A DNA stretch of 64,000 bases from assembly GCF_037975245.1 (NCBI RefSeq), contig NC_092583.1, forward strand, positions 1,037,764 through 1,101,763. Reading direction: 5' to 3'. The stretch comes from Apostichopus japonicus. Lineage: Eukaryota; Echinodermata; Holothuroidea; Aspidochirotida; Stichopodidae. Of the stretch, positions 1 through 11,790 are shown piece after piece; the first letter of the stretch is position 1; each line of letters begins with the position of its first letter. The notes beneath the pieces were generated by a model. It saw nothing but the letters and a program-made list of their open reading frames with translations, searched no databases and was not told the DNA's origin. Position numbers and translations under genes: made by a program.

Positions 1-2250
1 TCTGGCCTGGATCTTGTTAAAATGACTCAATCTTCACCGGATTGGAATAACAATTTTACAATTCTCTCCGGCTTACGGATGGATTTATTTTGTTGTTGTT
101 GTCCCCTTTGCCTCTTATTTTCATCAATTATTTAAAAATGAAGCAGTGTAACGTACGGACTTGATTAATGTTTGCCAGCAGAAATAATGTAATATTTTAA
201 GTAGTGTGTGCGTGAGTGTGTGTGTGGTGTGTGTGTATTTCGCTACATACCTTAGTCGAGCACCTTTCTAGTCAAGTCTCGAAATATTACCAATTTACCG
301 CTAGTAGCGACATGTGAAGCTGCTGTAATTGATATGCCCTACTTTTTGTAATCGCGAGGGAAGGTTTTGAACATGTTAATGGACTTTTATTGCGCTGTGC
401 AAACAATAAAACTGTGACAGCGAAGCGACAGGAATTCGAGTTCCTGTTTTCCATCTGTTTTTATTCTCTGTACCGCGGAACATTATTTTATCCGACTGTA
501 CTCATAGCTTACTTACATGTGGTGCATGTTGAAGGCTGCAAAAGTTGGCGATTCTCGAAGTGTCAAGGATCGGTTTCACATTTCGACATTTGCTTGCCAA
601 CCTCCAGCAGACGACAGTTCAAGATTCGTTTATCAGTTCGTAACATTTAATACAGTGGACTGAAGTCCACGAAGATTCGAAACACCTTCAAGACAACCCC
701 CGTTTATGGAACCCTCACGTATCTACTAATTCAACTCCGAATGGATCGATTAATAAACATTGCGAGGGCGTCACCTTCCGGAATGTTATAATAACAATGT
801 TAAGCATTGACTAGGGCGTACGATGCATGGAAAATTGAAGGAAAGTCATATTCAAATGTGCTGTATGATGTAAACATTGGACAGAAAATCACATGTTGTG
901 GAACATTAACTGCTGACCATCATGCACATTAAAGAGTACGGTATGTGGAACATTGGCAGAGAGCATCACATTTAAATGCGATACATCTGACTGGATCACT
1001 GACATGGGGAGCATCACAGATCTAAATTGAACATTAACACAGCATCACATTAAAGAATACGGTATATGGATGATATCGGCGGATAGCATCACATTATTGG
1101 CCATATATCTATACGGAACACTAACAGAGCATCACATTAAAAGGCGATGTTAGTGAAACATTGACAGAACATCGCGGTTAAAGAGTGCGATGCCGGGAAT
1201 ATTGATGGAGCATCACACTAAGGGATGTGATGTGTGGAAGACTTACAGAGCATCTCGGTAAAACGTGCGCGCAGTGCACTGAAATACGACAGAGCATCCC
1301 ATTAAAGCGTGCAACGCGCGAGGCATTGGTAGACCTCCACGTTTAAAGTGTGGGTGGTGTCAACCACTCACAAACTGTCACAATAAAGTAGTAACAAATC
1401 TTTAACGCCGAAACCGTTATCAGCCGGATTTGAGAAGGAAAAGTTTGGACCTTTAGCAGCCCGGGTTTCCTGTACTCTTGTTTGATTACGTTCTGGAATT
1501 GTGTCACGCTTTTGTGAAATCATTTGCGTATATTAAAAGGAAAAAAACTGAAACTTGATTCCCTTATAGAAATTGACTGCATAGTGGACCCTTTGTAATA
1601 ATTTTTTTTGATTGTGAGAGAGCTAAGTAAAAATAAAAACTATCGATGGATAAGACGAAAGAGTAATAGCAAGATATAAAGAATCGTATCAATACATATT
1701 TTTTGAGATTTTATTTTCGCAAAAGCTTGAATTCAGAAAGCAACGACATTTCAAAGTCAGATTGGACTGGTTGTCTGCGGTTGGTAGATTTATAAAGACT
1801 ATCCCTTTACTATACGATGGAGGATTGATCAACTTGTCCAGTAACTTTGGACTATTGGATACTATCAAAACTAAATTTAGTCGGATTCACTTGAAATGGT
1901 TACAGACAAGAGAAGTTTGTACCAAACAAGTCATAGAGCGTTCAGATATAATTTGGTAAACTACGTTTCAGGCATTATCGGTGCCAAGTTTGTGTCCTTC
2001 GCGTTCAAAATTTGGCATTTCCGTGGATCATGAGGAATTTGAAATACTGTACTAGTGGAAAGTGGCATATGTAAAACTTTTCATAACGAGAACTAGCCTG
2101 TGTATTTTGTAATACATGTTAACGACCACAGACGCGCTCATCGTTCTGATTTTGTGTTTATACCTGTTTGTCTGTACCGGCTTCTCGGTGGTCCCGTTGA
2201 GGTTAAACCAGCCAGTGGTTTTGATTTTACATGAACAACCATTGTTAATA
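1..2250. other. 5' flank, no recognised gene
   Basis: Contains a GT-rich microsatellite near 205-237 and the degenerate tandem repeat at 860-1335. The ORF at 390-650 shows no family features. The region just before 2251 may be 5' UTR of the sialyltransferase. Confidence 0.5.
860..1335. repeat. Degenerate 50-60-bp tandem repeat
   Basis: Repeated AGAGCATCACATTAAAG, each followed by a variable GTGCGATG-type segment and GGAACATT. Copies are irregular and diverged; no coding frame persists through them. Confidence 0.6.
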
Positions 2251-2283
2251 ATGGAAAATATCCGCATGTGTAAGATCGTAGTG
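2251..2283 (+). other. Proposed first coding exon of the sialyltransferase ([11 protein letters not shown])
   Basis: The exon at 6850 starts in phase 0 with KPRR and has no upstream Met in frame before stops at 6802-6813, so a 5' exon must exist. At 2251 an ATG with A at -3 and G at +4 opens 11 codons ending at a consensus GTAAGT donor (2284) in phase 0. The product, [15 protein letters not shown]-anchor, is a normal short cytosolic tail for a type II enzyme. The same frame is open upstream to another ATG at 2116 that would add a second hydrophobic segment; I regard that as less likely. The intron would be 4.6 kb. Confidence 0.5.
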
Positions 2284-5200
2284 GTAAGTTGCTTAGTTCA
2301 GTTTCTTCTATAAAACAGTTAGTGGTTAAGGTTTTATCCATTTCACGAAAACCTGGTTAAGGAGTTGTTTTTTAATCATGTTATCTATATTGCTGTTCGT
2401 GAAATCGATAAAAAAACAAAAAAAAACAGACCTGTTTATCGTACAAATTAGGCTAACTGGTGACAAAGAGGTTACTTTAATTGTTCGGAAGGGTGGTGAG
2501 TTGAGTTTTGTGACACAGGAAGACATATTGTAGTTAGGCTCTGGCTTTATGCTACGTACAATAGCGCATATATAGAGAGGCGTGGTGCCGTAAGATGGAG
2601 TGGTGGTGGCCGTGCACGTACCGGTACGTATTATGGAGAGGGTGGGTGTCTTATGGAGGGAGTTGGGGTGGGGGGGGGGGGGTGAGGAGTCGAGGTATGA
2701 GATTCTACGTCTCATTTTCTGGAAGTATGTTTACTCATGAGGGATTCTGTGGTGTGTACATTTTAACGGTTTGAAATGACTGTTGTCCATCAACAGCTCG
2801 ATGCGGTATTCAATACTGCACTTTAAAGACACTGAAGACTCGCCCCAAACCGCGTGTCGCGCTCTGGAAAAGTTAACTTTCCGTTGCTTGCATATGACGT
2901 TTTCTTCTTGTCGCTACAAAATGCAGACAGTAATGAAACGTGATACCTTGTTATCTTTTATCTAGACCTAAGATGTCCACGCTGCTATGTACACGGTGTT
3001 GTGGGTATTGACCGTAGCTGCATGTATTGACTGTACACTAGTGTCTAATTACCGACGGTAGCAAGCTGTGTGTGTACTTTCTTGGATCGATGGTGGTGTC
3101 TGACACTCTGTTACACCTCATTCGAAACTAGGTCAGATTACCGGCATGAGACGTTTCTTTGTTCGCGAGTCTTCACACCCTTTAATGCTGCCATTGTGTT
3201 TGCTAGTTAAAAGTTGTGTCTCAGGGATTGATCATTTTGTAAATATGTGATGTCATTGTGCCTCAAGGATGTGAAACCTGTTATTGTTTCTTTGTTTTTC
3301 TTTTTATAATGATTCAGTATCAAGTTGCAAAACCTATAACTTTCCTTTACGAGTACCGTGAAAATAAATATTTTAATAAATAAAACAAACTTTAAAACAA
3401 AAGAGCCATTGTAGCACATGTGGCTCGATTTAAAGTCCTATTTAGAATTGATCGAATCTTCGGCCTTGTGTGGTGTCTGAATGGACAGTCAATCTGTGAT
3501 ATCCCAAATCTGGGAATACTTAGCTGTTTGGAGGCATGGCATTTATCTCTATCCTATGGACTAATAATAATGGTCACGGGTTTGTGACATCTTTAGGTAT
3601 ATATGAACACATTACAATCATTGTGGTATTCATAACTTCACACCCCTTACAGTAAAGTTGGAGACCTTTCCCAGTTTTCCCAGTTCCGTCGACCTCCCCC
3701 CCCCCCCCCAAAAAAAAAAAAAAATACGTGAGCAACTATGACATCACGCCTGTTTGCTTCAAGTTCACTGTAATAAAAACTGTACCACAATTACAACATA
3801 TAAATATCTCTTAAACGCATTAAAGGGAATAACATGCAAGTTTCCACCAGGATGCTTGGTCTACTCTATATATATCTTTCATTAATCAAAAAAAAAAAAA
3901 TGAATATCACACTGGACTATCCTTTTAAAGACAATTTGAAGAAACTGTCGTTGATGTTTTGGCGAATAAATCAATGTTCTCTGCAGGGCTAGGTCATTTT
4001 AGGTGTGTATCTTGTGATTGCCAAAACAGACATATGATTTATTATATATACATCTGTATCGTTGCGGTTACGTTTGCCGGGTATTGTCCTCTTGGCAGAC
4101 ATTTTAATGTTTTCGTCTGTTTAAATATGATTTTAATGTGTATCATTACTTCACATGTGGAAACTCATTACTTCACATGTGGAAACGATTAATGTCTCTA
4201 CAGTGACTTTTATATATCCGTTTGTAAAGCATGTTGTTTATCTGTTAACAAGAAGAATGCATAAAAACAAAATCAAAAATACAAAACAAGGGAAGCGAAA
4301 GCAAACTTTTAAAGGATAGTTCCAGGCAGAATTTTAGTCCTAATATTATGTCAAAGTCCGGGAAATATAAACAAATTGATTGCTAACCGTGTATATATTT
4401 ATTCAGATTGTCAAGAGTTACAGCTGTTAAAATAACCGGCTCAATCTATAACTGGAATGCTCCTTTAAGGCTAAACTGATGATGACGTCAGCCCCACAGT
4501 ACAGGAATAAACTTGAATGCTAATTCATTGTTTTATAAGTTCATTGTTTATGTGGTTTGCTTTCCTAGAATTCCCTATAAGCGCTGTTAAATAATGAGGT
4601 GGATTAGAAAGGCATATATACAATCGTCTTAATATTTCTTCATTTGTTTTAATACGTGACGTAACGAGTTTGTATTCGCTTATTCATAATATTGTTATGC
4701 CAATAATGTACTGTCAGTTGCATAGCCCTCGTGTGTGTATGCATAATAGCCGTGGTAATCCACGCAGCCAAGCTTCTCGTTTGGGGCATGTAAGATTATG
4801 TGGGCAGTGGGGGTTTTGCAACATGGAACGATAGACGAGTACTGCGCATGTGTAAGTATATCCGCGTACGCATAGATTTCATAGTCTCTCAACTTAAACT
4901 TCTTTTTGTCTCCACAATACCCCCCCCCCCCCCCCGGAGCTATACCCCAAAGAACGACGAGAAGTCTTTCGCGTGTAGGAGCCTATACCATGGCAAAAGG
5001 GTCGGAATTCGCAGAACAGACCTAAGCGTATAGTGTCCAATTATAACTTGTTGCTAGGATCTTGGTCTAGTACATTCTAGGTGGGCCCACAGGTGCGTCT
5101 CTTGAGCAGATTATCTGCAGGCAGCGAGGTTATCATAATACCATTTATGCGGCCCACGGAACCTTAGTAGGCTACATGGAAAGCCCAAAAATATATCTAT

Positions 5201-5781
5201 CCTAGGTAGTATGTAAATCAATATGTAGGACCTGCTACATGCGACATAGAATATAACAGATGGGACAACTTTCTGGGCTTTCAATTCTCATGTAATGTTA
5301 TATGTAAATTTGGTCACGGGAGTGGGTGCACTGGATTAACTTTTCTCCCAACACCTTAGTCTAGCATATTGTGTGGAACCCAGTTTAATCAAACCGAAGT
5401 TACCAGTTTCGTTTACACGCACATAAACCGTGCACGGGAATCAAGGGTAATACTTTTATGATTTAAAACCTTCTCTTGACAATCACGTTTCACACTTTTA
5501 GACTTCTTCTTTCTATAAATCTGCTTTTGTTCGGTTCAGATTTCACCTTTAAATGCAAAATGATAATATAATTCAATTGCTATCATACTCATGTATGTGC
5601 ACGTACAGGCTACATTCTTGAGGCTTATTTTCAAAGAAAACAAATGGAAGAAAAGTCCGTCATCGAGAAAGATATGGTAATACAGGGGGATAGTATAGCC
5701 GTGAACATGTGGCCATGAACAATTTCTATATGGAACATGAACTGTTGTGTTGTTACGATTTAGTCACTGAATTACAACAGT

Positions 5782-5822
<41 letters not shown>

Positions 5823-5858
5823 GGCCTATATATATATATAGGCCTATATATATATAGG

Positions 5859-5908
<50 letters not shown>

Positions 5909-8900
5909 TTTCATTAACATAAAGTCTGTTCAAAGTATCTCTTTCGAGATCCGGCTTAAGGATTCACAAATGATTTTCGAGTTGGTTAGCATCATGTTTG
6001 ATCTCTAGAGTAAGGCAAAATATGTCACCAAAAACAGAACTAGTATTGTTCGATACAGGTGACAAACGCCTACAGTGGAATTACGACCTTCCTTACCGGT
6101 TTCAAACCTCTGGACATACAATTAGCGTCCATAGCCTAGTGGTTAGGGTGTCCGCGTACAGAGCGGAAGGCCCGTGGTTCGAATCCCGATGGAGGCTGAA
6201 AGTTTTTTCACTGTTCTTGATTTTCCAACTCATTACGATTTTCATTTATATATATACATATATATATATATACATGTATATGTATATATATATAATATAT
6301 AATATAATACAGTGGCTAATATATATATATATATCTATATATATCTATATATATATATATATATGTATAATATAATAAACAGTGGCGTCGATGAATAAGC
6401 CGACTATAGACAGCAGCATTATACTGGTATAGTGACGTGACACGACAATAAAACTCACTTTACACAAATGTAATGAAACCTAGTATGAGGTACATCTGTG
6501 TCATATACATATGTTTAAGAGTACATTTAATATAACATGTAGCTTAGATGAAAATGGTGCTATCATATCCGTATATATCATCGCTATTGGTCTTTTTTGT
6601 TGTTGCATAAACTTGTTTTTGGCGACCCGTTTTGTCATTGAAAAGTTCTGTATGTCCGTGTGATTTACCCCCCCCCCCCCTCACCCTTGGCTACACAAAA
6701 TGGTCAAGTAACTCAAAGTCTGGTATACCCCATACTTCGTTATCTACGTTTTTTATACCTGAGCTGTTTCTGACGAGTATGTGCTTAGGTATAGACCATC
6801 TTAACCCACGTGACCATTACTATTACCGTATATACTATTTTGTTCTCAGAAACCTCGCCGTCTGCTCGTCTTTTCATTTCTTCAACTTTTCGTCTTCACA
6901 ACTGCCTATATCATCTTACTGAATAACTACAGCGACGCTGTTATGAAAGTTGCCGACAGCCTCCCGTCTGTGATACTCCATTCTACCGGTTCGGAGCGAT
7001 CTGCGGTTAAACGGTCATCGGCTAATAAACCGAGAATAGGACATGGGACGGTGTTTAATGGCTACCGCGATATCATTTTCCATAAGGTAAGCAATAGATT
7101 TGATTAATGGCTGCCAATATGTCTATATTTAATTTACAGTTTAATATGGCAACTTGCACTTACCCCGAAAATCTTCCAGTCTCTTCTCGTTGCTGCTTAG
7201 AATTTAAATAAATACAATTGAACACGTTCACACTAAAGTGGCTTAGAATGCCGAATTCCTCATTTAAAGCTCGGTAACAATGGGCACCACAAATCGGAAG
7301 TCGGTTCAAAACCAGCTGACAATGTCTAGGCTTAAATGCTGAAGCATCAGTCCATATGGTTTACTGAAGCGTATCGTGTTTCCTATTAAACTACTATCTC
7401 CAAGAAAAGCCCTGAATGAGAGAGGGGGCTTCTCAGCCTTTTGGCTTCCCCTTCGAGGGGAATCGTGATACACACCTGACGATGATCACACAGTCACAAT
7501 GCAAGGGGACTGGGGTTGAGAGCGGATCAGTCGTTCGGTTTTTCGTGCCCAGGTTCTTTCCTGGGTGATATTTCTTAAAAAGTACAAGAGAGAGTGGAGA
7601 CCCCAAATACTTTTCCCCTTCTCTGGCGTCCCTTGACTTACCGTAGATTAAAGTTCGTCGCCCACAAAATTTCAAAATCATACATTTTCTTCTCACTTGT
7701 TCTATAGCCTTTACGTGTATCGTGTGGATCATGCGCAGTCGTTTCAAGTTCCGGTCATCTCTTAGGATCTCGGGCAGGCGGTGATATCGACGCCCACGAC
7801 TGCGTCATCAGGATGAACAACGCCCCCGTCCGAGGCTATGAAAAGGACGTCGGTACGAGGACTACCATTCGATCAATGGCTAACGTAAATCTGGCGAGAT
7901 CTTTCGCCACGCGGAACCATTCCCGAAAAGAGATCCTGGTTGCCAAGGAAACCAGAGCAGAGGTCATCCTCATTAACTGGATGAATGAGCATCACGTGCG
8001 CAGGCGCAAAGGACGGGAGTATCAATATGCTTTAAAGTTAGCTGGCAGGCACCAAGATGTCCACTTTTTTGAGTTCACACCCGCCAAGATGATGGAAGCT
8101 GAGAATCTTTTTCAAAAGGAGACTGGAATTACAAAGTAAACATTTTAATGTAACATACCCAGCCCCCCCCCCGCCCCAACCTTCCCTCCCTCCCTCCACA
8201 CATCGTTTTCTTCTGCCATGTGTTCATGAGCTTGGTTCGATCCATTTCCTGACATGTGAACAAGAATTTGATTTGGCTGAAAGTTAAACTATTCTCTTTT
8301 TAAACCCTTCACGCAACTCATTACAAAATGAACATAAGAAGGAAGAACATATATAGGCTAAGCTTACAGTAAAACATTGGTTCATCACAGTCATCAGTGT
8401 ACAAATAGGTCCCTTACGTAATCTCAACTCTCATCAAACCCTGCTCGACTCCCCCACCCTAACCACTGACAAAGAAAAAAACATAATAACTATACCAAAA
8501 TCTCCACATTTGCAAAGAAATTATTGGCACCCTTCATACACATAACGAAGATCATACAGAAAGTGATCTCATTTTGTTCCCGCTATACCCTCCCGGCCTT
8601 CCCGGTTCCAAAACTAATGTCAATCGCGTCTATTATTATGATTATGAATTTCTTTTTTTGTATTTGTATTTGTTTTTGACTAGCTGGGTTTATTGTTATA
8701 TATGATCCCCTGGTAACTTCGCACTCCGTGTAGGTCTGACATTCTGAAAGTAAGAAGGATTGAAACTGACATAATTGTCGTCTGCATGGTGGTATATACC
8801 AGGGAGTCTAGACAAACAAAATACTGTGTATCGTGTACCCAACTGCGCATGCTCTGTGGAAGTTCTCATGCGACTGTGAATAACGGCAAACATTCGATAC

Positions 8901-10752
8901 TTTCAGTGTTAAAAGGTTGACAGAATCTCTCGCACGTCATAAACCATGGTAACCAACAAAGCAAAAATCCCTTATATACATGATATTGGAGTCTAATTTT
9001 TTTATTTCATTTTATAAGACATTCAGTATGTGTGACGTCATAACAAAAAATCGGTAATGATTCAATTGAACTTTAACTGAAATGAATGGGCAAAAGAGTT
9101 GAATTTTATAGATATCGAAATTTAACTGAAAATAATAAATCTTTCTTTCGTTTATTCTATTATGCCCTGCATTCGCCCGTCTGAATTCATGAATAATCAT
9201 AGCCTACCGTTTGGTGATATCAAGCACAAATCCCATTATTTTTTCCACGCAGTTTCCCTTTCTAATCCCACATAGAGACCAAGCGAACACGTGGCTCTCG
9301 ACGGGTTGGTTTACGATGATGGCGTCGTTGGATGTCTGCGATCGAGTGACGGTGTTCGGCATGGTTCCAAAGAACCACTGTCAAAAACCCAGGTTGGTTC
9401 AGTAACCATGACGACTTATCCGTGGTGACGAGATCGTTGTGATCAAATATAGGCCTATGTATATTATTGTCGTGTATACTCCATAACTTGGAAATGTAAG
9501 GTTGTAATCTCTTGGTAAGACATCTATACAAATAAGTCAGTGTTGTCCCGAAAAAAGTGAAGAAGAAGAAAAGAGACAGACAAAGCCATAATTGTGACTC
9601 ATGTATAGGTTGTCTTAAAGAGTTCAAACTATGAACATGTGCCAAGATAGCTACACCATGTAATTGCATGAATGTGTTTTGATGGGGTGTCAATTTATAT
9701 ATATTTAATGACAGTGTCACAGCATGTTCCTTGAATGTGCTCTAGAAGGAAATAGCAAAACGACAAGCAAAATGGTTCTAAAAGGAATTTAAGGAAGGAA
9801 TATTTACGATTTATAAATATTATTATATATATATTCATTTGCCTTTGTCGTTTACCTTCATTTCATTAATAAAGTCTGTTCAAAGTATCTTTTTCGAGAT
9901 CCGGCTTTAGAAATCACAAATGACTTCGAGTTGGTTAGCATCATGTTTGGTCTCTAGAGTAAGGCAAATATGTCACCAAAAACAGAACTAGTATTGTTCG
10001 ATACAGGTGACAAACGCCTACAGTGAAATTAAGACCTTCCTTACCGGTTTCGAACCTCTGGACATACAATCAGCGTCCATAGCCTAGTGGTTATGGTGTC
10101 CGCATATAAAGCGGGAGGCCCGGGCTCGAATCCTGGTGTAGGCTGGAAGTTTTTCACTGTTCTGGATTTTTCATAATATATATATCTTACTGAATTGAAT
10201 GTAACCAGGAAAAGGAATGCAACCATATAACTGTGAAATTGAATTTCGTTCCTAACTTTCCTCCGCAGTCCGTCTGTGATTTATATACCTTACCACTACT
10301 ACGATATAAGCGGACATTCAGAATGCCAGTACTATAATCTCAGTGAAAGCCGGTTAGATGGAGGACATCTCTTCATCACAGAGAAAGCTATCTTTGCGCG
10401 TTGGGCGGAGAGGTGTGACCTCACCTTTAGACATCCCACGTGGTCTGACAACGAGGCAGGATCCGGCGAACTAGACACGCCATTTTTGAATCGATATAGA
10501 GAGATACAAACTAAGTACAATTCTTCTTTTACGAACGTTGCAGATTACATAAAATGGAGAAAAGCACAGTTGATTCCAAAGCGAAGGATGAGATTACAAA
10601 TGGGGAATAGAATATTTGATGTTGATAATAAGGAAGCATTGGACACCATTTTGAATTTATTGCCAGAGGCTAAACGAGTTGATAAGGCCAAAAAAGCTCC
10701 AGTAGAAACACACGATGAAAGCTATAGCAGTAGTAGCAACGACGTCAGGTGA
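2251..10752 (+). CDS. ST6GALNAC-like: ST6GALNAC-type alpha-2,6-sialyltransferase, five exons, long C-terminal tail
   Basis: Type II Golgi glycosyltransferase (GT29) that moves sialic acid from CMP-sialic acid to GalNAc of gangliosides or O-glycans; the ST6GALNAC3-6 group is the closest match. Exons: 2251-2283 (proposed), 6850-7086, 7708-8135, 9276-9392, 10269-10752; 432 aa if the first exon is right. Residues 12-15 are KPRR, then a membrane anchor 16-34 ([19 protein letters not shown]). The L motif runs from [20 protein letters not shown] (98) to [19 protein letters not shown]. The S motif is [20 protein letters not shown] (237-256); motif III is YHYYD (280-284); motif VS is HLFITE (H305, E310). 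C99 and C254 are placed for the family disulfide. After about residue 340 there is a basic then Ser-rich tail of about 90 residues not seen in vertebrate ST6GALNAC5 (336 aa). Acceptor specificity cannot be read from sequence. Confidence 0.92.
2823..3185. mobile_element. TTAA-flanked MITE family B, copy 1
   Basis: About 363 bp bounded by TTAA at both ends, with inverted termini reading TTAAAG-x-CACTGAAGACTCGC and, on the other strand, TTAAAGGGTGTGAAGACTCGC. The interior matches the second copy at 22876 almost throughout. TTAA targets are typical of piggyBac and Kolobok superfamilies; which one is not known here. It lies in the proposed intron 1 of the sialyltransferase. Confidence 0.75.
4309..4468. 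mobile_element. Short TTAA-bounded MITE-like element
   Basis: 160 bp with TTAA at each end and imperfect inverted termini (TTAAAGGATAGTTCCAG; opposite end TTAAAGGAGCATTCCAG). Related end fragments with ACTGGACTATCC-yTTTAA occur at about 3910-3928 and 29804-29821. No coding content. Confidence 0.55.
5783..5905. repeat. TA microsatellite with AGGCCT punctuation
   Basis: TA runs interrupted three times by TAGGCCTA, so the whole tract can fold on itself. A similar tract is at 63487-63585. Confidence 0.9.
5904..6228 (+). repeat. Dispersed repeat with tRNA-like promoter, copy 1
   Basis: A block of about 320 bp, repeated at 9857. At 6125-6200 it contains a tRNA-like sequence with A box TAGCCTAGTGG and B box GGTTCGAATCC, and a 7-bp acceptor stem with one mismatch, but the T arm does not pair. 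It is therefore a SINE-like or tRNA-pseudogene element, not a working tRNA gene. Bounded on both sides by TA microsatellites. Confidence 0.7.
6244..6376. repeat. Compound TA microsatellite
   Basis: Irregular TATATA, TACATATA and TATCTATA runs in sialyltransferase intron 1. Confidence 0.9.
9857..10172 (+). repeat. Dispersed repeat with tRNA-like promoter, copy 2
   Basis: Second copy of the block at 5904. The tRNA-like part at 10073-10148 has a pairable T arm, but its acceptor stem is worse than in copy 1. It ends in a short AT run, as copy 1 does. It lies in the sialyltransferase intron before the last exon. Confidence 0.7.
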
Positions 10753-10805
10753 CGTCATCACATGGGATGATAATGTTATATTATCATCAGTCATGTAAAC
10801 AATGG

Positions 10806-11790
10806 TACGTACGGAAAGCCATTTTAATATTTAATCGGGAAGTTTAGATATCTTCAATTGTTTACTGATTATTTTAGATATCTAAAATTCTATTTCAGAT
10901 ATCTAAAATTAAATTCGAGATATCTTAAATTTAATTCGAGATATCTGAAATTTTCTTTCAGATATCTAAAATTTAATTCGAGATATCTAAAATAGATTTC
11001 GAGATATCTGAAATTCGAATTCAGATATCTAAAATTGAATTCGAGATATCTGAAATTGAATTCGAGATATCCGAAATTGAATTCGAGATATCTGAAATTC
11101 TATTTGAGATATCTGACATTGAATTTGAGATATCTGAAATTGAATTCGAGGTATCTGAAATTGAATTCAAGATATCTGCAATTCTAATTCGAGATATCTG
11201 AGATTGAATTCGAGATATCTGCAATTGAATTCCAGATATCTGAAATGCATATGCAGAAATTCCCGATTAAATGTTAAAATGGCTTTCCATACGTACGTAT
11301 GGAAAGCCATTTTAACATTTAATGGGGAATTTTCAGATATCTGAAATTGAATTCGAGATATCTGTAATTGAATTCGAGATATCTGAAATTCTATTTCAGA
11401 TATCTTAAATTGAAATCGAGATATCTGAAATTGCATTCGAGATATCTGAAATTGAATTCGAGATATCTGAAATGTTTTCGAGATATCTGATATGGAATTC
11501 GAGATATCTGCAATTCTATTTCAGATATCTGAAATAGAATTTCAGATATCTCGAATTCAATTTCAGATATCTCGAAAACAATTTCAGATATCTCGAATTC
11601 AATTTCAGATATCTGAAATTCTCTGGTATTTCGAGATATCGGAAATTGATTTTAAGATATCTGCAATTATTTGTAGATATCTTAAATAAATTGGAGGTAT
11701 CTGTAATTTAATTTGAGATATCTGAAATTACTTCGAGATATCTGAAATTCCTTATTAAATGTTAAAACGGCTTTCGGTAGGTACGGTGTC
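10806..11790. repeat. Two adjacent inverted-repeat elements filled with a 21-bp GATATC satellite
   Basis: Termini of about 35 bp (ACGTACGGAAAGCCATTTTA...TTTAATCGGGAA) occur at 10806, in both orientations back to back around 11291-11300 (CCATACGTACGTATGG), and inverted at about 11755-11786. Between them lie roughly 40 copies of a 21-bp unit around GAGATATCTGAAATTGAATT, in both orientations. The unit is itself near-palindromic. Short ORFs rich in ISDISNS and FQISRIQ are products of the repeat and are not genes. Confidence 0.85.

Larger units (their letters stand above)
2284..6849. other. Proposed sialyltransferase intron 1
   Basis: No coding exon recognised. It holds the TTAA MITEs at 2823 and 4309, poly-C/poly-A patches near 3700 and 4920, the TA tracts at 5783 and 6244 and the tRNA-like repeat at 5904. 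Confidence 0.5.

Noticed and set aside
6125-6200. A functional tRNA gene
   Set aside because: A and B boxes and parts of the stems are present, but the T arm does not pair and the sequence is repeated within a larger dispersed block.
7433-7747. Minus-strand 104-codon ORF
   Set aside because: It lies opposite a sialyltransferase intron and the L-motif exon; no family features.
9262-9720. 152-codon minus-strand ORF
   Set aside because: It overlaps the sialyltransferase S-motif exon on the opposite strand and has no recognisable domain.
10750-10757. TGACGTCA (CRE-like) at the sialyltransferase stop codon
   Set aside because: It overlaps the stop codon of a long exon and stands alone; chance is the simplest explanation.
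11021-11689. ORFs with repeating ISDISNS and FQISRIQ peptides
   Set aside because: They are open in several frames and on both strands because a 21-bp unit is a multiple of three; the DNA is a satellite.
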